A stretch of DNA of 64,000 bases from Rosa chinensis (taxonomy: Eukaryota; Streptophyta; Magnoliopsida; Rosales; Rosaceae), in assembly GCF_002994745.2 (NCBI RefSeq), contig NC_037094.1, positions 28,370,956 through 28,434,955 on the forward strand, written 5' to 3'. Positions within the stretch are counted from its first letter, which is position 1, and each line of letters begins with the position of its first letter. The notes under the pieces are model-generated. The model was given only the letters and a program-made list of their open reading frames with translations. It made no database searches and was not told the origin of the DNA. A program made the position numbers and the translations under genes. This document shows, piece after piece, positions 33,911 through 44,717 of this stretch.

Positions 33911-34169
33911 TCTGGGTGCCAGAAGCATTTTTTTTTTTTTTTGTACACTGTGAACCCCGAGAATGAGGAAGGAATTGCAATGTAACTGTGGGGTTTGTTT
34001 GATGGTCTACTGGGGGCAGTAGACATATTATTGGCCCCCAGTAGACTTCGATATGAGGGACAGGGATCACTATAGTGTGGTGTTTTGATAAGTTATATGT
34101 TGTTTTCTGTGTATTAAAGTCAAATTATCTGTGAATCCTACAAAAAGGTGCATTTTTGGTGGTCTATTG

Positions 34170-34385
34170 GGAGGCAGTAGAAACATTAGACTTTGTATTG
34201 GGGGGCAATAATATGATTACTGGGGGGCAGTAATATGATTATAAATTGATCAATTGTTCCTGTAGTGTATTCATTTTGGTTTTGAGAGTTCATACAATTC
34301 ACTGGACGTCAATAATATGATTTTGGGGAGGCAATAATATGATTACTGGGGGGCAGTAATATGATTACTGGGGGGCAATAATAGC
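34170..34385. repeat. 22-bp G-rich tandem repeat
   Basis: Imperfect units of ACTGGGGGGCAGTAATATGA plus two Ts recur between about 34195 and 34385, some with AAT for AGT. The near-palindromic CAGTA/TACTG spacing resembles the repeat in the first MULE-like element at 11889-12006. Confidence 0.8.
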
Positions 34386-34392
34386 CGGGTTC

Positions 34393-34505
34393 TGGAATCC
34401 GGTCACCGGTCGTCGGAATCCGGTCACCGTTCGCCGGAGTCCGGTCACCGGTCGCCGGAATCCGGTCACCGTTCGCCGGTGTCCGGTCACCAGTTGCCTG
34501 AGTCT
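34393..34505. repeat. 21-bp GC-rich minisatellite, about five copies
   Basis: Units of the type CGGAATCCGGTCACCGTTCG (plus C) alternate between two versions, so the higher-order period is 42 bp. Since 21 is a multiple of 3, a minus-strand frame through it repeats the seven-residue type TGDRTPA/NGDRIPA. I treat this as repeat, not gene. Confidence 0.85.
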
Positions 34506-34744
34506 GGTCGCCGGAGACTGCGCCGGCCACTAGTCACCGTAGCACAACAAGGTGGAAGGTGAGTTCTCTCTCTAAGTGAGAAAGAAGGAGAGGGCAAAAA
34601 AGTCTCAAAAAAAAAGAAAAAAGAATTAATTGGGTAAAGGGGAAATAATCCCTTAGAGTGTTTTGGGTAAATGGGGTTAAAAAACAGTTGGTGGAGCAAG
34701 TGGGCAATTTTTAGCCTAAAATCAGGTAAATGATCATTTTCCCT

Positions 34745-36834
34745 TTTTTTTATTATATTTTGCTGGTGTTAGAGTGGCTTACTTGATATGCTTATCTCTT
34801 AATTATTTACATTAGATAATTTCACCTTTTGACAAAGACATGTCCTTGAATATGGATCTTCGCTCGATGGATTTAGGGCTGAAGGGAACAACTGTGATGG
34901 CCTGTTATTACAAGGAAGGCATCATGGTTGGCATGGAGGCAGGTCTTAAAGACATGTATATTTGTTTTTACTTAGCTCTGTTCTTTTCTGAATTGATTGA
35001 GGTGAAATATGATTTTTTTTTATTTTATATGTTAATGTTAAATAACCTGAACAAACTCATGGGATGGATACGATAAAAGATGAGCTGGTCCGGTGAAAAT
35101 ATCCTCGAATATCTTGGCATGACGTCCACGGTGCTATTTGGGACCAATCTACCGTGATGTAGCTAAGCATTTCGTTCAACGGTGAAATTATGCAAGGGTT
35201 GATATCTTGGTATCATAGTATAAGTTTTCATTGATATCAAACTAGATTATGTTTTGAACAAACTGTTGGTTTCTTTAGAGAATTAAAGCTCCAAACGAAT
35301 AGTCAATTCCATTACTTATGTCATTGCACCACATGGTGGTTTCTCATTATATTGGGAAAAAAAAAAACCGGATGTGGAGATTGAAAATAGGAATGCTAGC
35401 AATAGTAAAAAAATTTAAAGGCTGGATTTCTTCTTGTCGAGATCATCCTATCAAGATATCCTCCTATTTATTAGTCACCAAAACTAATAAGAAAGACAAT
35501 CAAATCAAAGTTTTTATTTTTTGTTGTTGGTAACTTACTACTAACACTTAGAAATCAAGAATCTGAAATGAATTTCACCTCAAATCCCTAACTTCCCAAT
35601 TGCACTCTCGGAATTCAGACTCCCTCATCCTCAGTTTTTTCTTTCTTTCTTTATTTCTCTCTCTCCTACCATAATGGTATTTAGTGAAAATCAGGCATTT
35701 ATGAGTTTAGACAGAGCAAAAGCAATTTAACGTTACTGGTATTTATACAACAAACAAAATTGGTTATTTGTTGTAGTTCTTATTATTTTCGGTGATGAAC
35801 TTGAAGTTCAGATAATTGGTTTTATCATTTTTTTTTTGTTATTAAATATAAAATTGGGTATGAAAAATTTAATTGGTTAAAGAATGTGAGTAAAAAAAAA
35901 GAAAAAGAGTTAAGCCTATCAAAACAGCCAGTTGCCCGAAAATAAAGCCCACTAAAATCGCTCATAACTGAACCAGGCCGAAACACGATTCATATTCCAT
36001 AATTATCTACATTATTGGCTTATTTTGTCTACTTTTTTCGATAAGGAAAGAAACGGAAAGAAAGTTACAACAAAGAATTGTTGGTTGCATCACAAGTATG
36101 AAAATATGTGCACATTTGTGTGATGTTACCTACTCTCAAGATTAAGAGGTTAAGTTTTAATAAAGTAAGAGTATTGTACCCAAGGGATTGAGTAACTCTA
36201 TCCTATGCTAGATTACCGCGAAAATAAACCTAGAAAACACATGCAAAGTCTACATTTTTATAAGTTCAGTAATTTTAGCCACTTGGAAGCCCAACTAACA
36301 AATGGTGATATTAACAATGGAAAGTAATAAAAAGGCTTTTTGAATTGGTTTTAATTAAATTAAAGCTAAAGTGCAAATAAAGCAAACTAAACTAACAAAG
36401 TGTAAGAGATTTGATCAAATGAGATGAAAAAGGGTTTGTAAGGCGTCACACCTAACTTCCTTTGTGCGAAGTCTAAGTAACCAAATCTAACATGCTCATG
36501 CCAAGATGGACTCCCCCTCAATTCTCTTGATTATCGACTAACCAAGAAACAGTTATACTAGATAATGTATTTAAGCTACCCCTTGATTATCGAAAATAAC
36601 TCTCCCATAAACCTCTTAGTTTCTACCCATTTCTTGATTTTCGGATACAAGTAGACCAATGTAGATGCAAGCTAAGTCCCTTGATTATCGGAAACCTAAC
36701 CCACACCCACATGATAAGCCCAATTATAAGGAACGCAACCAACCTTATTTGATTATCACAAGATTACCATTTCTACATTTGCAACATGCTTTAGTTTACT
36801 AAGTTTGTCAAGCCTAGCATACTTATATTATTAT
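34745..36834. other. Intergenic; possible proteasome-like scrap
   Basis: At 34840-34960 the plus strand reads GLKGTTVMACYYKEGIMVGM, which faintly resembles the N-terminal strand of proteasome beta subunits (KGTT-x-A-x-KEG-x-MV), but the following residues do not fit and the frame runs out. The rest is AT-rich. Around 36120-36830, phrases such as CTTGATTATCG recur several times (about 36525-36695), suggesting a decayed repeat. Confidence 0.3.
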
Positions 36835-37573
36835 GGGCTAAATACTAGTTATTATCCTATGGTTTGGATCCAAAATCAATTCAGTCCTTCAACTTCCAAT
36901 TTCATCAAAAACACATTTACAGTATCAAACATTGTCTAATAGGTCATTCCGTCAATCCTTTGTCAAATGGAGACGTCAAACAGTTGACGTGGCATGCCAA
37001 CTTAGCAGCAGTGGGGCTCACTTAGAGGAGAAAATTCTAAAATTGCCCTTAGCTCTTTTTTAACCTAAATTTCAGTCAAACTCCTAAAATTTTTAAATTT
37101 TCCCACCAAAACTTGTACACATAAACAAAACCTAACTCTATATTTGAAATCTCCTCCATCTTGGATTCTTACCATCAAACATAATGAGTTTTTTATTTAA
37201 TCTTTTTTTTTTTTTTAAGACCTTTTCTAGTATGAACAACTTTGCAAAATTCACAATTTCGAGAGGAACACCATTCATTCCGAAAGTAGTAATTTCTTAT
37301 ACATTTGGAAGTATAACAAAAATGAAACTTTCTTAAAATTCCAAACGACTTAGCAACCAAGTGTTTACAACATTTCAAATAGCTCTAATCATTTTAACAA
37401 AAAATTAGAGCAAACAACCAAGCATCACAAAATGAGTTTGCACAAAAGATGTTAGCGCTTGCTAATGAAACATTGTAGTTCCACCTATTTTCTTCCTTGC
37501 TTCGAATTATGCCCGATCAAGGACTGAATTGATTTTGGACCCAAACCACAGGGTAGTAACCAGTATTTAGCCC
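36835..37573. mobile_element. Small TIR element (739 bp) with 55-bp terminal inverted repeats
   Basis: The left end 36835-36889 and the reverse complement of 37519-37573 agree at about 50 of 55 positions, beginning GGGCTAAATACT and including CCAAAATCAATTCAGTCCTT. No convincing target duplication was found (TATTATTAT left, TTTAAAATA right), so the class is uncertain; long TIRs and lack of transposase suggest a MULE-type or other non-autonomous DNA element. It interrupts an older AT-rich repeat region. Confidence 0.72.
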
Positions 37574-37686
37574 TTTAAAATATTGAAAGGCAATAAGTAC
37601 TAATTTGGAATTTAACATCTTCCAGATCATCTTTGAGGATCAGGCAGAATTCGAAGCAAGGAAGAAAATAGGTGGAACTACAATGT
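37470..37686. repeat. Perfect 39-bp inverted repeat across the element border
   Basis: Arm 37470-37508 (starting ACATTGTAGTTCCACC) is the exact reverse complement of arm 37648-37686, with 139 bases between. One arm lies inside the TIR element and the other outside it, beyond its right end. A transcript would fold into a long hairpin. Confidence 0.95.
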
Positions 37687-38689
37687 TTTATTAGCCAGAG
37701 GAGAGGGTCTATATATAGGCCAAAAGTGATGAATTGAGGCTAGAGATCAAAAAAAATGAAGAGTGGGTGTAAGCCTAAAATGTGGATATAGTCTTTAATT
37801 CTACATGACTTAAAGTCTATAGATATTTTAGTGGAAGAGATAAATGAAGGATAGGAAAGTCATTGTGTAAGGGAACAAGATAATAAATGAGAGACAAAGA
37901 TATAAGATGTAAGAGAGTGACCACTTGTCATCTTTCAAGTTTTGAATTTCAAAACGGTGTATCTTTCCATCTAAAGTCCCTAAGCCTAGTCAACAACCCT
38001 TCTTTTCCCTCCACACATGCTCTTGGCCGACCAACTTAGCCGGAATCCCGTGTTGACACCTTTTTTGTCCTTTTGTGCAGTTTCGTCGAATTTCCTCCTT
38101 CAATTAAATCTCCACCAAGCCTTCAGAACTGGCCTTTGCTTTCTTCATATCAAATGTTCATCCATGACTGTAGATCATCCTGATAAAATTTCAGAGCTTA
38201 ATTCACGGTGATTTGGCTGCAAAGCTGCAGTAATCCATACAAGTCCGGTTTTACATTTTTTGTCTTCTAGTGCAGAAACTTGCACGGACCTTTTAAAGGC
38301 CTTCCATTCCAAGCTAGCTCTTGTACTCATCATATATAAGAAATGATCATCAGAATGTCTAGAATGTCTCTGTAAAATTTCAGCTCATTTGGAGTTGATT
38401 TGTTTTGGCTGCCACTTGTCCTTCCATGTCTAGCTCGGTTTCTCTTAGCTAGAGTAGGAAAATGGTGCTAAGATTGACATTTTAGTGCATTTCCAAGCTT
38501 CTCCCTTATTTCCTAGCATGATAGGATCGGAAAACATAATAAATATATATAAATAAACACAAAGGTTAAGCAAAAGTGCAAGATTAGGAGAATAATTACT
38601 AGGTAATTATGGACCTAACAAGAACCCCTAAAACAACCTATTCCATGAAAATCAAAATTAAAGGCATGTAAGACAGAAAAGAGGGAGGC
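37687..38689. other. Intergenic, no gene recognised
   Basis: AT-rich. An open frame at 38017-38211 lacks motifs. Phrases such as TTCATATCA...TGTTCATCCATGA and its variants around 38140-38370 are loosely repeated. Confidence 0.4.
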
Positions 38690-39000
38690 CATGATTCCAG
38701 CTAGCTATGTCGGTGTTGTGACCCAAATCAGCAAGAGCATCCACAACGAAGTTCGCCTCATGCCAAATGTGCTTGAATATGATGTCCGAGAATTGTGACG
38801 CCAACATTTTGATATCAAAAACTAGCATATGAATCTTTCAAGGAATTGTGATCTTATTATTAATACAGTCGATCAAGATTTTTGAATTGCCTTCAACTTT
38901 GATGTTTTACATGCCATGAATAACAGCTGCTTGTTGACCTGCTCTGAGTGCCATAGCGTCAGTTACAAGGACATTAGAATGACCAAGCCTCTTAGAAGAG
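38690..39000 (-). pseudogene. RNase H-like (RVT_3) domain relic
   Basis: The minus strand reads DAMALRAGQQAAVIHGM, stop, NIKVEGNSKILIDCINNKIT, stop, MLVFDIKMLASQFSDIIFKH and IWHEANFVVDALADLGH. This is the core of the plant RVT_3/RNase H-like domain found next to non-LTR retrotransposon zinc-knuckle proteins: the usual V-E-x-DS acidic block is here VEGNS, with Asp changed to Asn, and the HVxREANxVADxLA block is kept. At least two in-frame stops mark it as dead. No reverse transcriptase is adjacent. Confidence 0.7.
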
Positions 39001-39523
39001 TGTAGGATATTTGAACTCTGAGAGTAACACCAATCCCACCTCATCTGCTGCATCTTGGACTTTATAAAAAGGATTCATATAACTTCTTGATTAACATTAC
39101 ATTCCCCTATTTATTGCTTCTTTTCGAATGATTGAACAATGGTGTTGATGTTGAAAAAAAAATGCCATTCATCTTGATTAACCTCCCGCCATGCTGTGAG
39201 CTTGAGCATCTAGGCAATTAATTTGGCAATTGGAGGGAAATCTTGGGAGTTGACCAAAATACCCCGACTTAATAGGCTTGAAGAAACACTGGGCCTCAGC
39301 CAACGCCTCACAAAATTGGAGAACTGAACGGTAGCACAGAACTGGAGCTACCTTAATGTTCCCGAGTCTAAACTCTGCTTCCACCAGGTGAATTTTCTGC
39401 TCTGTAAATCAGTTTCTTTTATGGGTATTTTGTTTTCAGAGATACCTTTGTTGATTTTTTAGTAACTTGTTGTTTATCTTTTCAAATTGTATAGAGTTCA
39501 AAACTAGTTTCTATCGACTGCCA
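39001..39523. other. Upstream region of the F-box gene
   Basis: The first part (to about 39170) may be further decayed RNase H-like sequence on the minus strand. An open minus-strand frame at 39178-39384 shows no motif. No TATA box clearly assigned to the F-box gene. Confidence 0.35.
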
Positions 39524-40661
39524 ATGGCGAACAACGACCTTCCTGACGATATCATTGTGAAAATTCTGACCAGGCTGCCTGTCAAGTCTTTGGTCCGATT
39601 CCGTTGTGTTTCGAAAACGGTGGCGTTCTATACTGTCCGAGTCCCAGTTTGCCAAATCCCATTTTCGACTAGCCTCCGAGCAGAAAACCCTCAGTCACAG
39701 ACTCCTCGTCTCCGGGTCATCTAGTCTTGAATCTTTAGATTTGGAAAAGCCATTCGGAGTCGGAAACGAGTCTTCAGTCAGACAACTCGCCTGCCCACTC
39801 CAGCAATTTGGGAAACGTGTCTTGCTACTGGGATCGTGCAATGGCTTGGTGTTTATAGGTCTTGAAAATTGCAAACACTTTTCTATCTGGAACCCTTTGT
39901 TAGGACTTTTGCACAACTTGCCTGCCCCAGGGTTTTCGACGAAAGAGAATAGCAATGTATCTCTTTATTATCATGGTTTTGCTTATGTTTCAGTCACTGA
40001 CGACTACAAAGTTATTGTGGCAGCTGATTTTGGGGATGAAGTTGAGGTTGAGGTCGAGATCTTTTCAATGAGAGCTAATATTTGGAAAAGGATTGAAGCC
40101 CCTATCGAGTCTGTAATCCAGGGAGAGGGGGTTCTTTTAAATGAGGCACTTCATTGGCTTGATGATTTGAATGTACCAGAACCAGTTATCTTTGCATTTG
40201 ATTTGGTAAAGGAGGAGTTCCGGAAAATACAGCTGCCTAATTTTGATGGAGATGGCAAGGATTTTCGCCGTTTGGAGGTTGTTTATGGAGGACGCCTTTT
40301 AGTATCTCGTTGTACATCGTGTGCTCGTAACACTTATCATTATATCGATTTTTGGGTCATGGAAGAGTATGGTGTTTGCCAATCCTGGACTATGCTGTTT
40401 GACTACGGGGTTTCCCAGAATCCTGGGTATTGGTCCCTCATACCAATCCTGGTTATGGAGACTATAACACTTACTGTGCAGATGACCTGCAGGGCTGACA
40501 TTCTGGTCAAGCATGATCATAAAGAAGGGAAGCTTTCCTTTCACTTTCTTGATAGATATAAGTGGCACATGATTAAATATGAGGAGAGTTTACTTTGGCT
40601 CAGTGATTATTATGCAGTGGAAGAGAAGGTCAAAAGACTCAAAACCGAACACAAGTCCTGA
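39524..40661 (+). pseudogene. CPR1-like F-box/FBA gene with a 1-nt frameshift
   Basis: The ATG at 39524 opens MANNDLPDDIIVKILTRLPV, a standard F-box, in one frame to about 39613. The rest (RWRSILSESQFAKSHFRL onward) continues in another frame to the stop at 40659-40661. The shift lies at a run of four A (39614-39617); three A would keep one frame of about 378 residues. The second part holds an FBA-type associated domain (GSCNGLVFIGLENCKHFSIW, WNPLLGLLHNLP, YVSVTDDYKVIV, LNEALHWLDD), with length and layout as in CPR1/CPR30-like SCF adaptor proteins. Either a recently broken gene or a sequencing error in a homopolymer. Its last 110 bases are copied at 47591-47702. Confidence 0.82.
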
Positions 40662-43600
40662 CAAGCTAAGATGGAGAGGAATGATGCTCAATGCATACAA
40701 GTGCTGGTTTGTTACTATTCATATTGATTCTCCCCTCAGTCATTTGAAAGTTCTTTTGTTTTACTTTTTGTTTCTTCTTGATCATCTACTGAACTATTAT
40801 TGATTACTCAATATCCCTAAAAGTTAATTATAACATGTTTTTGAATCAGTCCCATCTTCTTTATGACAGGATGCGTTCTTTTTTACCATTTTATTTTGCA
40901 ATGTTGGCTTTACACCCTTGACATCAGATAATCAGTGTTTAAGGAATTAATTTGATGTCTTGGTTAATGTGAGGTTACTAGAGGCTAGGAGTCGGCCATT
41001 ATATTGATGTATGTGTAAACTGACAACAGTATGAGTCCATTTTGATATGTTGAAATTTATTTGTTGTGTTCAGATGACATAGTTGGTTAGAACTTAGAAG
41101 ATATTAAAAGATGTGGAAATCTCTCCTTTAATCAGCATGAGGATTAATTGTTGTTGTTCTTATTAATACATCAATGTTTGTACAATTCAAACATTAGGGT
41201 GCTTTTGCCTTTGCTTTGTGATTCTTAAGTGGTTAAATATATTGTTTGTGGTCTACTTTTTATTTTGTTGACATCTACTTTGTTTCTTGTTTCCCAAGAG
41301 GATTAGAATATTTTAGTAAGTCATGAAACTCACATGATTAGTCACATACCAATACCGGTGATCTTTCATTGTGATAATCATTGTATTAGTTGCAGTTCAC
41401 ATGAGCGATTAACTAATCTCTATTCAGGTCTCCTAAGTTTATTTTCGATAAGCCATTTGCTTTGTTAGTTTTAGTTTGTACCGGCCATGAATTCACCTTA
41501 ACTCTGAATCTTACCAAGGCCAATGAAGGGAACATAACTGAAGTGTTTGATCATGCATTTAATCAAATTGAAGGCAATGACTTGATACAACTGATTTTCC
41601 TGTGGTAGGAATTTGTTCATAACCAATGGCTGTGCAAGAAGTTTTATGCTTAAGCAATAGCGGTAAAAATAGATAATAAAACTGATGTCGATTATCTTAT
41701 GTGAAATTGAAGGCAGTACTGCACTTTTGTTTGCTACTGTAGTCTCGGTTAAAATGTCTTCTGTATCATTTCACTTCAGCTGCCCATAGAACAGCATCAA
41801 TGCAAAGTCATTGTTTTCCTGGTTTGGCAGGTTACTCGAAGGGTTTCTGAAAGTTTGTTATGCTTTGCTTGGATTTTGTAGGGGCCTTAGAATGTATGGT
41901 TGCAAGGATGTAGACCAGGTCAAGTGGGTGAGCCCTTGGGCATCCCAGAGGATATAGTTGAGCTTCTTTTTGTGATGATGAAATATTTTTGGTAGGCTAT
42001 ATAGTTCATCTAAATGATGATTGTTGTCTTGTTAATGATGTGTTGGACATTTTCAGTTCTGTAACTTGGCTAATATTTATAGTTGGTTTTTGAATTTTTT
42101 TAAATATTTTTATTATCCATCTTGTTTGATTGTCTTCAGTCAATTGGATGATTTAGTGGAGTACAAAGTGGGATTATTCCGTTAATTATGTGTTATTGAA
42201 ACTGCAATGATATTGAAGTTAGCTTTTTAGTAACTCTATTTGGCAACTTCATGGATTTTCAAATTTTTGTTGGTTTACTTCTTCTCTGGCTTTGCTCTAG
42301 TAAGCTCTAGCAATGTTTCTGTCGTATCTGCTATATAGAAGTAGATATGGTTGGTTCCCAAAACTTTTGTGTCGTGCTCGCACGCTTCAGAATGGATTAG
42401 TATGGAGGTATCCTTGTTTAGGCTTTCTGAAAGTTGTATCTTAGCAATGATTGCTGTTTATGATTTCCTTTATCATTGTTTTGTTTATGATTTCCTTCAT
42501 GTGATTTCTGCTTGAATGAGTTGAATGTCATACTTCTCAACTAAATCACCCTTCCATTCATATTGCTCATTTGGATTTTTAATGTAGAACTATGATAATC
42601 CCTTACCTATTGCAGCTTTGGTGTGTTTCGTATATGACCTCCGAACTACGAGAAAAGTGAATATATCCAGAAATTTGAACTAGGAATGTGATTCATTATA
42701 AGAAAATGATGAAATTTACATGTCATAACTCATAACACGGTTTTTCATTAAGAGATCTGACCTCAAAACTGAAACCAATCAATGAAACGAGCTAGTGTAT
42801 TCCACAGTTCCAGCAGTAGAAGATGATTGCTCGGCTATTGGGGTTTGAGTTTGTTAAAAAGCAGTACTTAACTCGTATATCTTCTTTAACTGCCTTACTT
42901 CAAGCACAATTTAAAATCAGACAAGTATACTTTCAATACATCCTATACTAGGAAACAAAAACATGTAACCATGAGGTCTTTAAGATTCTCCTTGCTGCTT
43001 TCTCTTTCTGCTCTTCTTTGTTTGTTCTTTCTGTGATGAATCAATGCGGTGCAATTTGATAGCTCTTTCAGATTCTCCAGCACTCCTTTGCTTTCGGTTT
43101 CTGTTCTTCATCGTGAAACGACATCTTTCTGGTATTTTCACTGTACCCGTATCTGTTTTCCATTATCTGATTTCACAATTTTTTTTTTTTGGAAGAAATT
43201 TACTGTATTTGAAAAACCCACAGGCAACAGTCTCTAGAACCCCAGAAATCTGGAGTGTCCTTCCAAACTATCAATTAAACCGCTTCTACATGACCCAAGA
43301 ACCAGTTTCAAAATTGTCATGGTTGAATTGACTGACCTAGTTTGTTCAATTTGAATCCAGAAGACCGGTTTGTGTGAGCGTTAAAGTTCACTCTTTACCA
43401 CCCATTTGGCACTTAAACCCTTTTGCTTTCACCTCCTGAGTTTCGCTGTAAAACCCACCTCAAGTTTCTTCAGTTCCTTACATTCACTCAAAGCACTCTG
43501 TTTTCATTGTTCTGTTTTCAGTACTCTGCTTTTAAGTACTTCCCTTTCCTTGCTTTACCAAAATGCCAAATTTCTGTGCATTGTCACAACGAGGAACTAG

Positions 43601-44480
43601 CTTGTGCCGTCTCTGGCGCTCAATCTGAAGTTGATTATGAGGGAGTTTTTCTATGGTGGGAAACATGGCTTCTTCCTTGTGGAGAAGAGAGGTCTATCAA
43701 TGGCTGCAGACAAGGAAGATCACGCAACCCAGGAAAAGATTCTGCTTTCAGGAAAAGATTTTGGAAGTCGATGTGGAACCTCTCTTTACCAAACAAGATA
43801 AAAATCTTCTCATGGAGGGCTATTCAAAATATTCCTGATCTAGCAAGTAAAAAGAGTGGCTTTGGGGTGGTGATCGATCAGGAATGTCTTGGGTGCTTTT
43901 GGAACGTCAATTGCTAGTCTTCTTTCCCCTCTTGCAGCCCAAGTGCAAGCACTAAAAGCGGGCAGTGGTTTTGCTCTTGATATGAATTTGTTCCCTTTGG
44001 AAATTGAAGTTGATAGTATAGAGGTTGCTATATATATTGGTTAACTCACCTACCACTAGCTGGCAGAAGAAGGAGCCTCAATGGACGCAGTTGGTACCAT
44101 ATCTCAGTTCGTTCCCAGCCTAGGGAATGCAATATTGTTGCTCATCGATCAAATAGCAAAACACAACGTAAGAATGAATTCTACCCTCTTGTATTGAAGT
44201 TGGGCCAGCATGGCTTACGAAATCGTTAGACAATGATTCCTCTGTTTGTAACGTACCCTTCCGTTTAATCACTGAAAGGTTATTGAAGTTGATTAAATGT
44301 TACTAAATTTTTTGTCCCCCGGTTTCGAGTCCTTTTTTATCTTCCCCTGGACATAGTGTTGTTGCATTTGCCCATTTGGATTTGATCAAACTAGAAAAAT
44401 GGAGATATCTAGCTTTCGATCTTCATATAATACCGACTCAAATATGCTCTGTACTTTCGAGTCTATAACACTTGAGCATG
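40551..44480. repeat. Segmental duplication block, copy A
   Basis: From the last 110 bases of the F-box gene through non-coding DNA to about 44480. It matches copy B (47591-50363) and copy C (58373-61040) in direct orientation with scattered substitutions. Copy A is the longest: it keeps about 40850-42015, missing in B, and about 42215-43085, missing in C. Open frames such as 43044-43331 and 43423-43917 lie in it but show no support as genes, apart from the RNase H-like relic. Confidence 0.92.
43730..44235 (+). pseudogene. zf-RVT / RNase H-like relic, copy A
   Basis: The plus strand reads FWKSMWNLSLPNKIKIFSWR, the zinc-knuckle region found after plant LINE reverse transcriptase. After a frame change it reads GAFGTSIASLLSPLAAQVQA and FPLEIEVDSIEVA, the RVT_3 RNase H-like core with its EVDS acidic block, and then a decayed NANIVAH...-type end. 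Frames are broken. Present in all three duplication copies, so it predates the duplication. Confidence 0.65.
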
Positions 44481-44508
44481 AGTAGAATAATAATATCCTG
44501 AGAAAGGA
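44236..44508. other. End of duplication block A and join to the U6 unit
   Basis: Similar to the end of blocks B and C up to about 44480 (AGAATAATAATATCCT). Directly afterwards begins GAGAAAGGACACGTGAGG, the shared U6 5' flank. In copy B the same border is followed instead by about 2.9 kb before the U6 unit. Confidence 0.6.
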
Positions 44509-44592
44509 CACGTGAGGCACATGTGCTTTTAAAATATTTGTTTTACAAGTCCCACATCGAGAACAGCGACGAGATGAGTCTGTTCATATAGG
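44509..44592 (+). promoter_or_regulatory. U6 promoter (copy 2): CACGTG, USE and TATA box
   Basis: CACGTG at 44509-44514 and CACATG at 44518-44523, then USE GTCCCACATCG at 44549-44559 (exact consensus) and TTCATATAGG at 44583-44592 about 25 bases later. This is the polymerase III arrangement, as in copy 1. Confidence 0.9.
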
Positions 44593-44612
44593 CAGAGCTT
44601 GCAAGGTAGCTC

Positions 44613-44632
44613 GTCCCTTCGGGGACATCCGA

Positions 44633-44664
<32 letters not shown>

Positions 44665-44714
44665 GGCCCCTGCGCAAGGATGACACGCATAAATCGAGAA
44701 ATGGTCCAAATTTT
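44613..44714 (+). ncRNA. U6: U6 spliceosomal snRNA (copy 2)
   Basis: 102 nt, reading the same as copy 1 at 13057-13158 at every position I compared, with the ACAGAGA box and the 3' end GGTCCAAATTTT. A seven-T terminator runs 44711-44717. The promoter is intact. It lies about 1.1 kb from a SAUR gene on the opposite strand; the pair is duplicated at 53360/54414. Likely functional. Confidence 0.96.
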
Positions 44715-44717
44715 TTT

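Larger units (their letters stand above)
33212..34744. mobile_element. Non-autonomous MULE-like element with 83-bp terminal inverted repeats
   Basis: The left end (33212-33294) and the reverse complement of the right end (34662-34744) agree at about 80% of 83 positions, including the shared core AAATTGCCCACTTGCTCCAC. Nine Ts (33203-33211) precede it and TTTTTTTAT (34745-34753) follows, consistent with a 9-bp target duplication in a T-rich site. There is no transposase. The interior starts with CT-rich microsatellite, then a GC-rich block (about 33400-33910) that looks like captured coding DNA, then G-rich and GC-rich minisatellites. This is the Pack-MULE pattern; the donor gene was not recognised. 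Confidence 0.78.

Noticed and set aside
34309..34530. Repetitive minus-strand protein with TGDRTPANGDRIPA units
   Set aside because: Product of a 21-bp minisatellite inside a transposon; no start context or family.
34840..35076. Proteasome beta-like N-terminus
   Set aside because: Only about 20 residues are suggestive, and the residues after the KGTT strand do not fit the family; too weak to call a gene.
43044..43331. 95-residue open frame conserved in length with 48941-49228
   Set aside because: Both lie in a recent duplication, so conservation is expected; the third copy near 59735-59960 is disrupted, and the sequence has no motif.
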